Source of the DNA: Betaproteobacteria bacterium
GTDB lineage: Bacteria > Pseudomonadota > Gammaproteobacteria > Burkholderiales > Burkholderiaceae
NCBI GenBank assembly: GCA_009783065.1
Contig: WRHV01000015.1
Span: 1-20,771 of the forward strand
Length of the DNA stretch: 20,771 bases
Direction: 5' to 3'
Shown: positions 1-6,298 of the stretch, piece after piece
How positions within the stretch are numbered: the first letter of the stretch is position 1
How the letters are laid out: every line of letters begins with the position of its first letter
Notes under the pieces: generated by a model
What the model was told of the DNA's origin: nothing
The model's database searches: none
The model's input: the letters and a program-made list of their open reading frames with translations, nothing else
Translations under genes and position numbers: made by a program

Positions 1-51
1 CCCCGTAAGCCTCATTTAACAAAAGTGTAGAACCGTGTGGATGCGAAAATA

Positions 52-76
52 GTTGTCATCAATAGGACAACCTATT
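52..76 (-). promoter_or_regulatory. Putative expression platform: overlapping alternative hairpins
   Basis: Downstream of the B12 box on the minus strand two perfect 6-bp inverted repeats share bases: AATAGG/CCTATT (61-66 with 71-76) and GTTGTC/GACAAC (52-57 with 66-71). They cannot both form, which is how a riboswitch expression platform behaves. A third small hairpin, GGAAC/GTTCC (80-84 with 90-94), lies between them and the B12 box. No U-tract follows, so control by translation or by another mechanism is as likely as termination. An ATG at complement 13-15 could begin the controlled gene, but no clear ribosome binding site precedes it. Confidence 0.45.
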
Positions 77-94
77 TGCGGAACCGCCCGTTCC

Positions 95-305
95 TGGCAC
101 TTTTCCCATGTCTGGCCGGTATCCGGGCTACAAGTCTTCCATATGGCATACCATACGGAAATCTGTCTTGCCTTCCCATGCGAAACCGCACAGTGGCATC
201 GTCAGACAGACTGCTAAAAGCACTTGCTTACCGTTGCGGGGGCAGCACACGTTGGCCGTGATAAACCGGCTTCGTGTTTCCCGTTTAACCGTGAATAAGA
301 ATATT
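95..305 (-). ncRNA. Cobalamin (B12) riboswitch
   Basis: An RNA aptamer read on the minus strand that would bind adenosylcobalamin or a related cobalamin and control a gene to the left. Conserved blocks appear in the right order: GTTAAACGGGAA (complement of 278-289), GCCCCCGCAACGGTAAGC (226-243), GCCACTG (191-197), GGGAAGGC (170-177), and the B12 box AGCCCGGATACCGGCC (114-129). Block order and spacing match the known cobalamin riboswitch family. The outer limits are approximate because I did not fold the RNA. The controlled gene is not identifiable; B12 uptake or synthesis genes and B12-independent isoenzymes are the usual targets. Confidence 0.92.
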
Positions 306-328
306 TTCACGAGCACCAGAGCAATGAA

Positions 329-358
329 ATTGTAAGGCTGAGAGCGGCAAAAAAGCAA
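329..358 (-). promoter_or_regulatory. Candidate promoter for the riboswitch transcript
   Basis: On the minus strand TTGCTT (complement of 353-358) and TACAAT (329-334) are separated by 18 bases. This is a plausible sigma-70 promoter whose start would fall near 322, just upstream of the first conserved riboswitch block. The -35 matches four of six consensus bases and the -10 five of six. It is inferred from sequence only. Confidence 0.4.
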
Positions 359-394
359 ATTTTTGCGATATGCGTCAAACTATCTTCGCAACCG

Positions 395-400
395 TATAAT
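395..400 (+). promoter_or_regulatory. Candidate -10 element (TATAAT) for the hydrolase gene
   Basis: A perfect TATAAT lies 47 bases before the hydrolase start codon. The -35 region 16-18 bases upstream (around 371-377, TGCGTCA) is poor, so an activator may be needed or the match may be chance. GGGGG at about 434-438 upstream of the ATG can serve as a Shine-Dalgarno. Confidence 0.35.
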
Positions 401-447
401 ATTTTTGATGCCAAAGAATAAAATGATTTTCCGGGGGAATATGTCAC

Positions 448-1377
448 ATGCGCTTTACTAACCTGAAAGGCAATTTTCGCAAGCCTGAGACCAATCGGGT
501 TTTGCGCTGGATGCTGGGACTGCATGAAGAAAAACGTCCCAAGGCACCTAGTACAGGTGTTCTTATCCCTTACATTCATAACGATGGAAAACAACTTCGT
601 AAAAACAATAAAGATACGTTGACATGGATTGGACATGCTTCTTTTCTCGTCCAACTGGCCGGAAAAAATATCCTGATTGATCCGGTTCTATCCATGAAAA
701 TCGGGTGGATTAAAAGAAACAGCCCGCCAGGCATTTCATGGCCGGCCATGCCTAAAATCGACCTCGTCCTGATTACACATAACCATCGGGACCACATGGA
801 TGCGCCAACGCTAAAAAGGCTGGGCCCTGATCCGGTCTATCTCGTTCCAAAGGGACTGGGACAATGGTTTTTGAAAAACGGGTTTAAGCGCGTCATTGAG
901 ATGGGATGGTGGCAACAAGAAGAAATTGCCGGTCTGACCATTACGTTTGTCCCTGCGGAACATTGGAGCCGCCGCAATCTTGCCGACATCAACACCAGTT
1001 GGTGGGGCGGCTTTGTTATTGAAAAGGATGGTTTGCGCCTGTATCATTCCGGCGATACCGGCTGGTTTGACGGTTTTGCTGAAATAGGCAAACGTTGTGG
1101 TGAAATTCATGCGGCCATGCTCCCGATAGGCGCCTATGCGCCACGCTGGTTTATGAAACCCCAGCACATCAATCCGGATGAAGCGGTAGATGCTATTCAG
1201 GCTCTCGGCGCGAAACATCTTGTCCCTATGCACTGGGGTACATTCAAATTATCAGATGAACCGTTAAATGAACCGCCTCTACTGCTACATGATGCATGGG
1301 AACGCGCCAATTTACCGGATCAGACATTGCAAATCGCGACACTTGGCCAGATCATGCTGCTGGATCGGTTCACTTAA
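448..1377 (+). CDS. MBL-fold metallo-hydrolase (COG2220, NAPE-PLD/UlaG-like)
   Basis: A 309-residue cytoplasmic hydrolase of the metallo-beta-lactamase fold with no signal peptide. The zinc motif THNHRDHMD is at 110-118 (His111, His113, Asp115, His116). Further ligand regions follow: PAEHWSRR, the HSGDTGW segment with the bridging Asp, and MHWGTF near the C-terminus with the last His. The pattern TSWWGGF...GDTGWF...PIGAY is typical of the N-acyl-phosphatidylethanolamine phospholipase D-like branch of COG2220. The real substrate is unknown; bacterial relatives are rarely characterised. A G-rich ribosome site precedes this ATG. An ATG at 440 is out of frame and soon stops. The gene converges on the kinase-like gene with only 14 bases between stop codons. 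Confidence 0.85.
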   Translation: MRFTNLKGNFRKPETNRVLRWMLGLHEEKRPKAPSTGVLIPYIHNDGKQLRKNNKDTLTWIGHASFLVQLAGKNILIDPVLSMKIGWIKRNSPPGISWPAMPKIDLVLITHNHRDHMDAPTLKRLGPDPVYLVPKGLGQWFLKNGFKRVIEMGWWQQEEIAGLTITFVPAEHWSRRNLADINTSWWGGFVIEKDGLRLYHSGDTGWFDGFAEIGKRCGEIHAAMLPIGAYAPRWFMKPQHINPDEAVDAIQALGAKHLVPMHWGTFKLSDEPLNEPPLLLHDAWERANLPDQTLQIATLGQIMLLDRFT

Positions 1378-1391
1378 ATTGATTGCGCTTT

Positions 1392-3020
1392 TCAGGAAAT
1401 GGATAACCTTCGTTCCAGGTTTTCCCAATCTGTTTCGCCCGATCTAAAATCATTGCCGTCCTCATTCAGAATCTCCACAGCATATTCCCATTCCTTTCGA
1501 GAAAGCGGCTCGAATTGCCTTTGCTTTTGTGCCAGCACATCCGGCCCAGCCTCTGAAGGGTCATCACGAAATAACTTTCTTGCGGTAACACGCCTGATAA
1601 GCGTATCCGGGCCGGCAATAACCAAAGCAATAACGTAAGGTAAATTTTTTCGGGATGTCAGCCGATAAAACCGGCTTCTTTCGGATTTCCGTAAAAATGC
1701 AGCATCAATAATCACCCTGAATTTTGCATCCAGCAACATCACTGCCAGTTTTTCCAACAGGTTATAAGTGATTTCAGACGCCTCGTCGCTATAAATATTG
1801 ACAGCGATGCCGTCACTGCTTTGTAATGCCCCCAGGCCGTAATGCCGCTTGCGCTCTATGTCCGAGCGAATCCGGATCGCGCCGGTTTTCTCTAAAGCAG
1901 CCAGCGAAAACACACTTTTTCCGCTCCCAGGCAAGCCACAGGTAATGAGAAGGCCCGCATTCCTATCCTGAAGCATCGTACGGGCAAGTGACATATACTT
2001 TTTGCTCTCTTCCAGACAAGACTGCATTTTCGCTTTTTCAGCAGATTGCAGGTATCGTATGGCAGCCACTTTAGCACGCACTAATGCATGGGTAGCGCCA
2101 AAAACACCCAAAAGAGCGGCACCTTCATAATCTCCGGTTTCTTCCAGATAAATATTCAACAAACGCCAGGCATAATCCGGTCTGTCGAAATGACACAAAT
2201 CGGTAAAAGCAAAAGCCAGGTCGCATATGACATCGACACAGCGAAAATCAGGAGCAAATTCGATACAATCAAATAGAACTGCCTCGTCATCGATCACAGC
2301 AACATTACCCATGTGCAAATCGCCATGACATTCTCGGACAAACCCGTTTGAGTGCCGCTGTCCAATAACATGCTCCCTTTTCTCCAGAGCAGCAAAATGC
2401 AATTGAATAAGCTCATCCAGTTTTTCTAGTTCTGTCTCCAAATTTAAAGCGGAAAAAACCGCTCGCAATTCATTGTAATTATTCTCCAAACCACGATGAA
2501 TAAAATCATAGGTACCGTAAATATTATCCGTACCATTTTCCGGAAGTGGGGGCAGGTTCTGATGAAAATAGGCAATTTTTCTCGCCAGACTGTCAACATG
2601 GCATACCTTTAACCGGCCATCACGTAACATGCCACTCATTTCACTTTCCCTGGAAAAACGCTTCATCTGCACGGCGTATTCCAATATAGGTTCGGCATTA
2701 AGAACAGGATGGGCAATGCTCCCGCCAATGATGATGACCTGCTGATATAAATCAGGCGCTGTTCGTTTATTCAGCCGAATTTCTTCTTCACAATAAAACT
2801 TTCTGGATGACAAATTGGAGAAATCCAGAAAATCCAGTTTCAGCGCCTTTTTTATTTTGTAAGCTCTATCTTTAGTAAGCAAAATCCATGAAACAAGCGT
2901 CTCAATAATTTCCGGCTGAAATGACGATGTGCTATCGTCAAAAGTCTTTTTCCAGGCATTTACCAGTTCTGCCTGGCTTTTAAGATTGATAGGGACATCA
3001 CCGGCAATGGAATTATTCAT
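1392..3020 (-). CDS. Fusion of aminoglycoside phosphotransferase-like domain and P-loop ATPase
   Basis: A 542-residue two-domain protein. The N-terminal part (about 1-345) resembles the COG2187 aminoglycoside phosphotransferase/choline kinase-like family. It carries the catalytic loop CHGDLHMGNV (231-240) and the metal-binding stretch FDCIEF (250-255). The C-terminal part (about 355-542) resembles COG0645-type AAA/zeta-like kinases, with Walker A GLPGSGKS (362-369), an RSD-type segment after it, and an ATP-lid-like RKLFRDDPSEAG region. The same fusion is known in many proteobacteria as a bifunctional aminoglycoside phosphotransferase/ATP-binding protein, with no settled substrate. It should not be called a resistance gene on this evidence. 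The gene stands alone, transcribed away from the hairpins at 3177-3251. Confidence 0.82.
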   Translation of the reverse strand: MNNSIAGDVPINLKSQAELVNAWKKTFDDSTSSFQPEIIETLVSWILLTKDRAYKIKKALKLDFLDFSNLSSRKFYCEEEIRLNKRTAPDLYQQVIIIGGSIAHPVLNAEPILEYAVQMKRFSRESEMSGMLRDGRLKVCHVDSLARKIAYFHQNLPPLPENGTDNIYGTYDFIHRGLENNYNELRAVFSALNLETELEKLDELIQLHFAALEKREHVIGQRHSNGFVRECHGDLHMGNVAVIDDEAVLFDCIEFAPDFRCVDVICDLAFAFTDLCHFDRPDYAWRLLNIYLEETGDYEGAALLGVFGATHALVRAKVAAIRYLQSAEKAKMQSCLEESKKYMSLARTMLQDRNAGLLITCGLPGSGKSVFSLAALEKTGAIRIRSDIERKRHYGLGALQSSDGIAVNIYSDEASEITYNLLEKLAVMLLDAKFRVIIDAAFLRKSERSRFYRLTSRKNLPYVIALVIAGPDTLIRRVTARKLFRDDPSEAGPDVLAQKQRQFEPLSRKEWEYAVEILNEDGNDFRSGETDWENLERRLSIS

Positions 3021-3095
3021 ATCTATTTAGCCTGTGAAAAGAAAATACATATTGTAAATATGCAACGTAATAGCGATTTATGTATGTATGATAAA

Positions 3096-3120
3096 GTGAA
3101 ATTATTTTTCACAATATTGT
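3096..3120. promoter_or_regulatory. Palindromes upstream of the kinase/ATPase fusion gene
   Basis: GTGAAA-TTATT-TTTCAC (3096-3112) is a perfect 6-bp-arm inverted repeat, and ACAATATTGT (3111-3120) is a perfect 10-bp palindrome overlapping it. Both lie 76-100 bases upstream of the fusion gene start at 3020, in AT-rich DNA. They could be an operator. The half-site spacing does not fit the CRP consensus. I see no convincing promoter in the rest of 3021-3176. Confidence 0.25.
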
Positions 3121-3174
3121 TCATTTTACATAAACACCTCTTGCATAAAATATTGTATATAAACTTCCAGTGAC

Positions 3175-3210
3175 AAAAAAGGGATATAGCATTAAAGCTG
3201 TATCCCTTTT
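3175..3210 (-). terminator. Rho-independent terminator of the KGG gene
   Basis: AAAAGGGATATAGC (3177-3190), a six-base loop, and GCTGTATCCCTTTT (3197-3210) form a 14-bp stem with one G-U type position. On the minus strand it is followed by a run of T (complement of 3175-3180), placing a good terminator about 65 bases after the KGG-protein stop. The flanking A and T runs make it able to work in both directions. Confidence 0.7.
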
Positions 3211-3214
3211 ATTG

Positions 3215-3251
3215 ATTAATCTTTCCTATTACAGAATCAGGAAAGATTAAT
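3215..3251. repeat. Perfect 13-bp inverted repeat beside the terminator
   Basis: ATTAATCTTTCCT (3215-3227) and AGGAAAGATTAAT (3239-3251) are exact reverse complements around an 11-base loop. The hairpin lies in the 3' untranslated part of the KGG transcript, between the stop codon and the terminator stem. It may stabilise the mRNA end or act as a first terminator arm; no U-tract follows directly. Confidence 0.55.
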
Positions 3252-3274
3252 AGAACCACTGAGAAACAATGAAT

Positions 3275-3550
3275 TTAGGAAACTTTCCGTGATTTGCCTG
3301 AACGACTATTTTCACCACCTTTCCGGCCAATAGCCGCCATATGCGCACGATTTCTACTGACTGCTGCACCACCTTTCCGTCCAGCAATACGCGCTTCTTC
3401 AGAAGTAAACACATGCGCCTTGCCTTGTGCATGCGCAGCACGGCCGCCCATACTGGAAATTTCCCTTTGCTTTTCCTTTGACATAGCAGCAAAGCCTCGT
3501 TTTGCAACCGGTTTCTGAGTATTTGCATGACTCTTTGATTCTGAACGCAT
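3275..3550 (-). CDS. KGG-repeat stress-induced small basic protein
   Basis: A small, very basic hydrophilic protein of 91 residues from the preferred start (93 if the in-frame ATG at 3556 is used). It carries the glycine-rich repeat of the KGG/YciG family (Pfam KGG): SMGGRAAHAQG, AGRKGGAAVS and IGRKGGENSRSGK. A TSEEARIAGRKGG segment is typical of this group. Relatives include E. coli YciG and fungal conidiation protein Con-10, associated with general stress and desiccation; no biochemical activity is assigned. The start at 3550 is preferred because AAGGGGA lies about 6 bases upstream of it but directly abuts the ATG at 3556. Another open frame over the same bases lacks family features and is rejected. 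Confidence 0.82.
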   Translation of the reverse strand: MRSESKSHANTQKPVAKRGFAAMSKEKQREISSMGGRAAHAQGKAHVFTSEEARIAGRKGGAAVSRNRAHMAAIGRKGGENSRSGKSRKVS

Positions 3551-3556
3551 AGTCAT

Positions 3557-4105
3557 TCCCCTTTATACATAATTTATCTCTTCCAGATCGCTTTTTCCAG
3601 ATGAGAGGATGTCAGATAAAAAAATCATTCTGTAAAACCACGACAGATTGGAGAGATAACTACCTTAAAAGTTCCACCTTAAAAACAAAACGTCAGTAAT
3701 AAAAAATAAAATTATTGTTGACATATTTTTTATTGATTAATTTATCAAAAGCAATATTTAATATATACAACTTGTATTTAATCAAGTTTCAAAAACATTT
3801 GATTTTTATTAAACATTATGATTATTTAAAATAAATAGATCAAAATCATTTATGCCTCAATTTCATATGATTTTTGATAAATTTGATTTACTTCAAAATA
3901 ATACTTCCTTCCAGACTTCATATTTATGCTTGTAAGAATTTTCCTATAAGGATCTTTATTTTTCCTACATTCATATTAAGCAATCACTGATATTAAGTAA
4001 TTTTGAATATTGACATAATTCAAACCATCCTGATTGAAGAAGAATGTTTTAAACAAGATGGTTTTTGAAATTAATTGATTCAATAAAACTGGAGGGTGTG
4101 AAATT
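3557..4105. promoter_or_regulatory. AT-rich intergenic regulatory region with FNR-box-like sites
   Basis: About 550 bases without a gene, strikingly AT-rich, between the divergent KGG-protein and Crp/Fnr genes. It holds several TTGAT-type dyads resembling the FNR box TTGAT-N4-ATCAA. These are TTGATTTTTATTAA (3799-3812, nine of ten half-site bases), TTGATTTACTTCAA (3883-3896, nine of ten), TTGACATAATTCAA (4010-4023, eight of ten), and TTGAT-N6-ATCAA (3733-3748, perfect halves but two bases too wide). It also has TTGACA (3718-3723), TATAAG (3945-3950) and a short direct repeat ACCTTAAAA near 3662-3684. Given the AT bias some matches may be chance. Confidence 0.45.
4022..4064 (+). promoter_or_regulatory. 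Inverted repeat in the leader of the Crp/Fnr gene
   Basis: AAACCATC (4022-4029) and GATGGTTT (4057-4064) are exact reverse complements with a 27-base loop, ending 41 bases before the start codon. If transcribed this would be a leader stem-loop; as DNA it could be a widely spaced operator. It overlaps the right half of the FNR-like dyad at 4010-4023. Confidence 0.3.
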
Positions 4106-5002
4106 ATGCTTTCAACAAAACAAAATGAAATATTTTCAGATTCAGTAAAATCCGTCTCTCTGGAAGCAGGCAGACAAAAAAATGGAAAATTGTGGTCCAA
4201 TCTGAAAGAATTGTGTGATCTGCTTCGCATCCAGATTTCCCCTAATTCATCGATAACAAACGAAGAAACGCTTTTTCAGCACGTACAGTTCAAGACAGGA
4301 CAACGGATTCACATGATCGGCCAGCCATTCGAGATGCTGTACGTTGTCAACTCCGGCTTTCTTAAAACCGTGCTGATTGATGAACTGGGCAATGAACAGA
4401 TTCTCAGTTTTCCTATGAAGTCAGATTTGCTGGGCGTCGACGGGATTCATTCAAAACATTACGCTTCGGAAGCCGTCGCGCTTTCAGCATGTGATCTGAT
4501 TCTGATCCCGTTTAAGAAACTCACCGCCCTAGGAAAAACCTACCCTGAACTGGAAAATGCCATGTACCGTGTCATGAGTCGGGAATTGGTGCGTGAACAG
4601 GGTATGATCTCCATGCTGGGTTCACTGAGTGCAGAAGGACGTGTCGCCCGTTTTCTGGTTTCGCTCTCGGACCGGTTTGCTCAGATGGGATATTCACACC
4701 GGATTTTTAATTTGCGTATGACCCGGCACGAAATCGGCAGTTATATTGGATTGACGCTCGAAACCGTCAGCCGTACACTTTCCGCCCTTCATGAAATCGG
4801 CTGGATCGGTGTTGACCAGAAAACCATCGAGATCAAGGATATTCAGGCATTGCGTAATTTGAGAAGGCTGCCAAATGCCAAAATACGCGCCAAGGACAAG
4901 GCAAAGGCGGCGACACTTGAAAAAACCGTTATACCAGCTGCCAATCTACATCAAATAACCGGTACAGAGTTTTATGAGAGCGGGCTTCGTCCTACAGTAT
5001 AA
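4106..5002 (+). CDS. Crp/Fnr-family regulator, FNR-like, with incomplete Fe-S ligands
   Basis: A 298-residue regulator with an N-terminal cyclic-nucleotide-binding-like beta-roll (about 55-150), a dimerisation helix (about 150-190) and a C-terminal winged helix. The recognition helix GLTLETVSRTL has Glu219, Ser222 and Arg223, the E-x-x-S-R signature by which FNR reads TTGAT. E. coli FNR binds its oxygen-sensing 4Fe-4S cluster through Cys20, 23, 29 and 122. Here only Cys37 (in KELC, Cys29 position) and Cys129 (in LSACDLILIP, Cys122 position) remain. Classical cluster binding is therefore unlikely, and another signal or constitutive activity is inferred. A Lys/Ala-rich tail of about 44 residues (255-298) exceeds FNR. 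GGAGGG at 4091-4096 is an excellent ribosome site for this ATG. Confidence 0.85.
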   Translation: MLSTKQNEIFSDSVKSVSLEAGRQKNGKLWSNLKELCDLLRIQISPNSSITNEETLFQHVQFKTGQRIHMIGQPFEMLYVVNSGFLKTVLIDELGNEQILSFPMKSDLLGVDGIHSKHYASEAVALSACDLILIPFKKLTALGKTYPELENAMYRVMSRELVREQGMISMLGSLSAEGRVARFLVSLSDRFAQMGYSHRIFNLRMTRHEIGSYIGLTLETVSRTLSALHEIGWIGVDQKTIEIKDIQALRNLRRLPNAKIRAKDKAKAATLEKTVIPAANLHQITGTEFYESGLRPTV

Positions 5003-5020
5003 TTTGCCGGATTTATTTGC

Positions 5021-5050
5021 AAAAAAGGGAGATTAAAATCTCCCTTTTTT
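5021..5050. terminator. Bidirectional terminator between the fnr-like gene and cpoB
   Basis: AAAAAAGGGAGAT (5021-5033), loop TAAA, ATCTCCCTTTTTT (5038-5050): a perfect stem flanked by A-run and T-run. It ends the plus-strand regulator transcript about 20 bases after its stop, and the minus-strand tol-pal operon about 9 bases after the cpoB stop. Confidence 0.9.
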
Positions 5051-5058
5051 ATTTCGAA

Positions 5059-5778
5059 TTATTCCATTTGTTTGAGGCGCTGTTTTGCTTCTGAGGCCGC
5101 TTCAGATTCCGGGTATTTTTCGATAATCGTATTTAAGGTTTTCTTTGCCGCCCAAAGATTTTTCAATCCCAAATGGCTGCTTGCCATATTCAGCATCGCT
5201 TCCGGCACTTTTTCACTACCAGGATATTTTTTTACTAACGCATCCTGGGTTGAAAGCGCATTTTTATAGTCTTTCAGCAGATAGTACGCATTCCCCAGAC
5301 CGAACTGAGCCAGAACTGCAAGCCCCGATTTGGGATAACGGCGCAAAAATGTATTGTAACCAGAAACCGCTTCCTTGTAATTTCCAGCCTGGAACGCTGC
5401 TTCAGCCGCGTCAAATGCTTTTTTTTCTTCAGGCTGCACAACAGCGCTCTTTCCATCCACTGTCACCTGTTGCGGTTCGAACTTACCCAGACGATTATCC
5501 AGATCAATATAGAAGTCCTTCTGTTTTTGCTGCAGGGTACGGACTTCATTTGTCAGAACTTCTACCTGGCCGCGTAATTTATCCAATTCCTGCCTGAGCG
5601 TTTCGTTTTGTTTCGATAGTTCAAGCAAAGCAGATTTATCAGCCTTTTCATTGACCTTGGCACGCAAATCCAAAATGGAACGCCGGGCATCACTATCCTC
5701 AAATAATGCTGCCCTGGCTTGCCAGGGCAGCATACAAGCTATGATGAGTGAAAATAAAAAATAAAATATTTTATTCAT
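5059..5778 (-). CDS. cpoB: CpoB (YbgF), Tol-associated periplasmic coordinator
   Basis: A 239-residue periplasmic protein, last gene of the tol-pal cluster. A Sec signal peptide (about 1-23, ending QARA before ALFEDSDARR) precedes a coiled coil (about 35-90, regular SALLELSKQNETLRQELDKL heptads), the YbgF trimerisation segment. Three TPR-like units follow (about 120-237), with FDAAEAAFQAGNYKEAVSGY as the first. In E. coli CpoB links the Tol machine to PBP1B-LpoB so that outer-membrane constriction keeps pace with septal peptidoglycan synthesis. Length is close to the E. coli protein. The start lies 3 bases after the pal stop with no clear Shine-Dalgarno, suggesting translational coupling to pal. 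Confidence 0.93.
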   Translation of the reverse strand: MNKIFYFLFSLIIACMLPWQARAALFEDSDARRSILDLRAKVNEKADKSALLELSKQNETLRQELDKLRGQVEVLTNEVRTLQQKQKDFYIDLDNRLGKFEPQQVTVDGKSAVVQPEEKKAFDAAEAAFQAGNYKEAVSGYNTFLRRYPKSGLAVLAQFGLGNAYYLLKDYKNALSTQDALVKKYPGSEKVPEAMLNMASSHLGLKNLWAAKKTLNTIIEKYPESEAASEAKQRLKQME

Positions 5779-5781
5779 GGC

Positions 5782-6279
5782 TTATTGATACACAATATCG
5801 GCACGGCGATTTTCAGCCCAGGATGCTTCATCACTACCCAATGCCCTTGGCTTTTCCTTGCCGAAAGAAACCGCCTCCATCTGGTTGTCACTGACGCCTA
5901 GCAATGACATGGCCTTGCGAACCGCTTCAGCCCGCTTCTGACCTAGCGCCAAGTTATATTCGCGGCCACCACGTTCATCCGTATTGCCTTGAATGAAAAT
6001 ACGGCGGTTTTTGTTTTTATTCAAATAACGTGCATGCGCCTGCACAACCGGCTGGTACTCGCTCTTGACGACATAACTGTCAAAATCAAAATAAACGCTG
6101 CGTTGAGCCAATTCGCCTTTCGGATCATTCAGCGGATCGGTCGAGCCGGTACTCACAGTGGATACAGTCCGCGAATCCGTTTCCGGCTTAACATCCTCAT
6201 CTAATTTGACAGATGATCCACAAGCAGCCAGAAAAAGGGCTGTCACAAAAATAACCAGTAAATTTCTTATCTTGTCCAT
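5782..6279 (-). CDS. pal: Pal, peptidoglycan-associated outer-membrane lipoprotein
   Basis: A lipoprotein signal peptide with lipobox LAAC places the acylated Cys at residue 20. A flexible linker and a C-terminal OmpA-like peptidoglycan-binding domain (about 60-165) follow. The domain contains YFDFDSYVV, IQGNTDERGGREYNLALG and QKRAEAVRKAM, the segments that contact diaminopimelate and TolB. Pal anchors the outer membrane to peptidoglycan and is recruited to the septum by TolB/TolA. The frame opens with GTG at 6282, but AAGGAG lies only two bases from that GTG and five bases from the ATG at 6279. The ATG is therefore preferred, giving 165 residues. It sits between tolB and cpoB in the usual order. 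Confidence 0.96.
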   Translation of the reverse strand: MDKIRNLLVIFVTALFLAACGSSVKLDEDVKPETDSRTVSTVSTGSTDPLNDPKGELAQRSVYFDFDSYVVKSEYQPVVQAHARYLNKNKNRRIFIQGNTDERGGREYNLALGQKRAEAVRKAMSLLGVSDNQMEAVSFGKEKPRALGSDEASWAENRRADIVYQ

Positions 6280-6298
6280 CACTTCTCCTTTGTCAAAT

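Noticed and set aside
307..654. 115-codon minus-strand frame antisense to the start of the hydrolase gene
   Set aside because: It overlaps the riboswitch promoter area and the hydrolase coding region, and shows no domain features.
1392..3020. Aminoglycoside resistance gene
   Set aside because: The phosphotransferase-like domain is fused to a P-loop kinase in a well-known chromosomal family; no resistance context or substrate evidence.
3096..3112. CRP binding site
   Set aside because: The half-site spacing is wrong for TGTGA-N6-TCACA; kept only as an unassigned palindrome.
3247..3528. 93-codon minus-strand frame overlapping the KGG gene
   Set aside because: Same bases in another frame; it lacks the Gly-rich repeats and has no recognisable domain or ribosome site.
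5145..5597. 150-codon plus-strand frame antisense to cpoB
   Set aside because: No domain or ribosome site; cpoB on the other strand is clearly the real gene.
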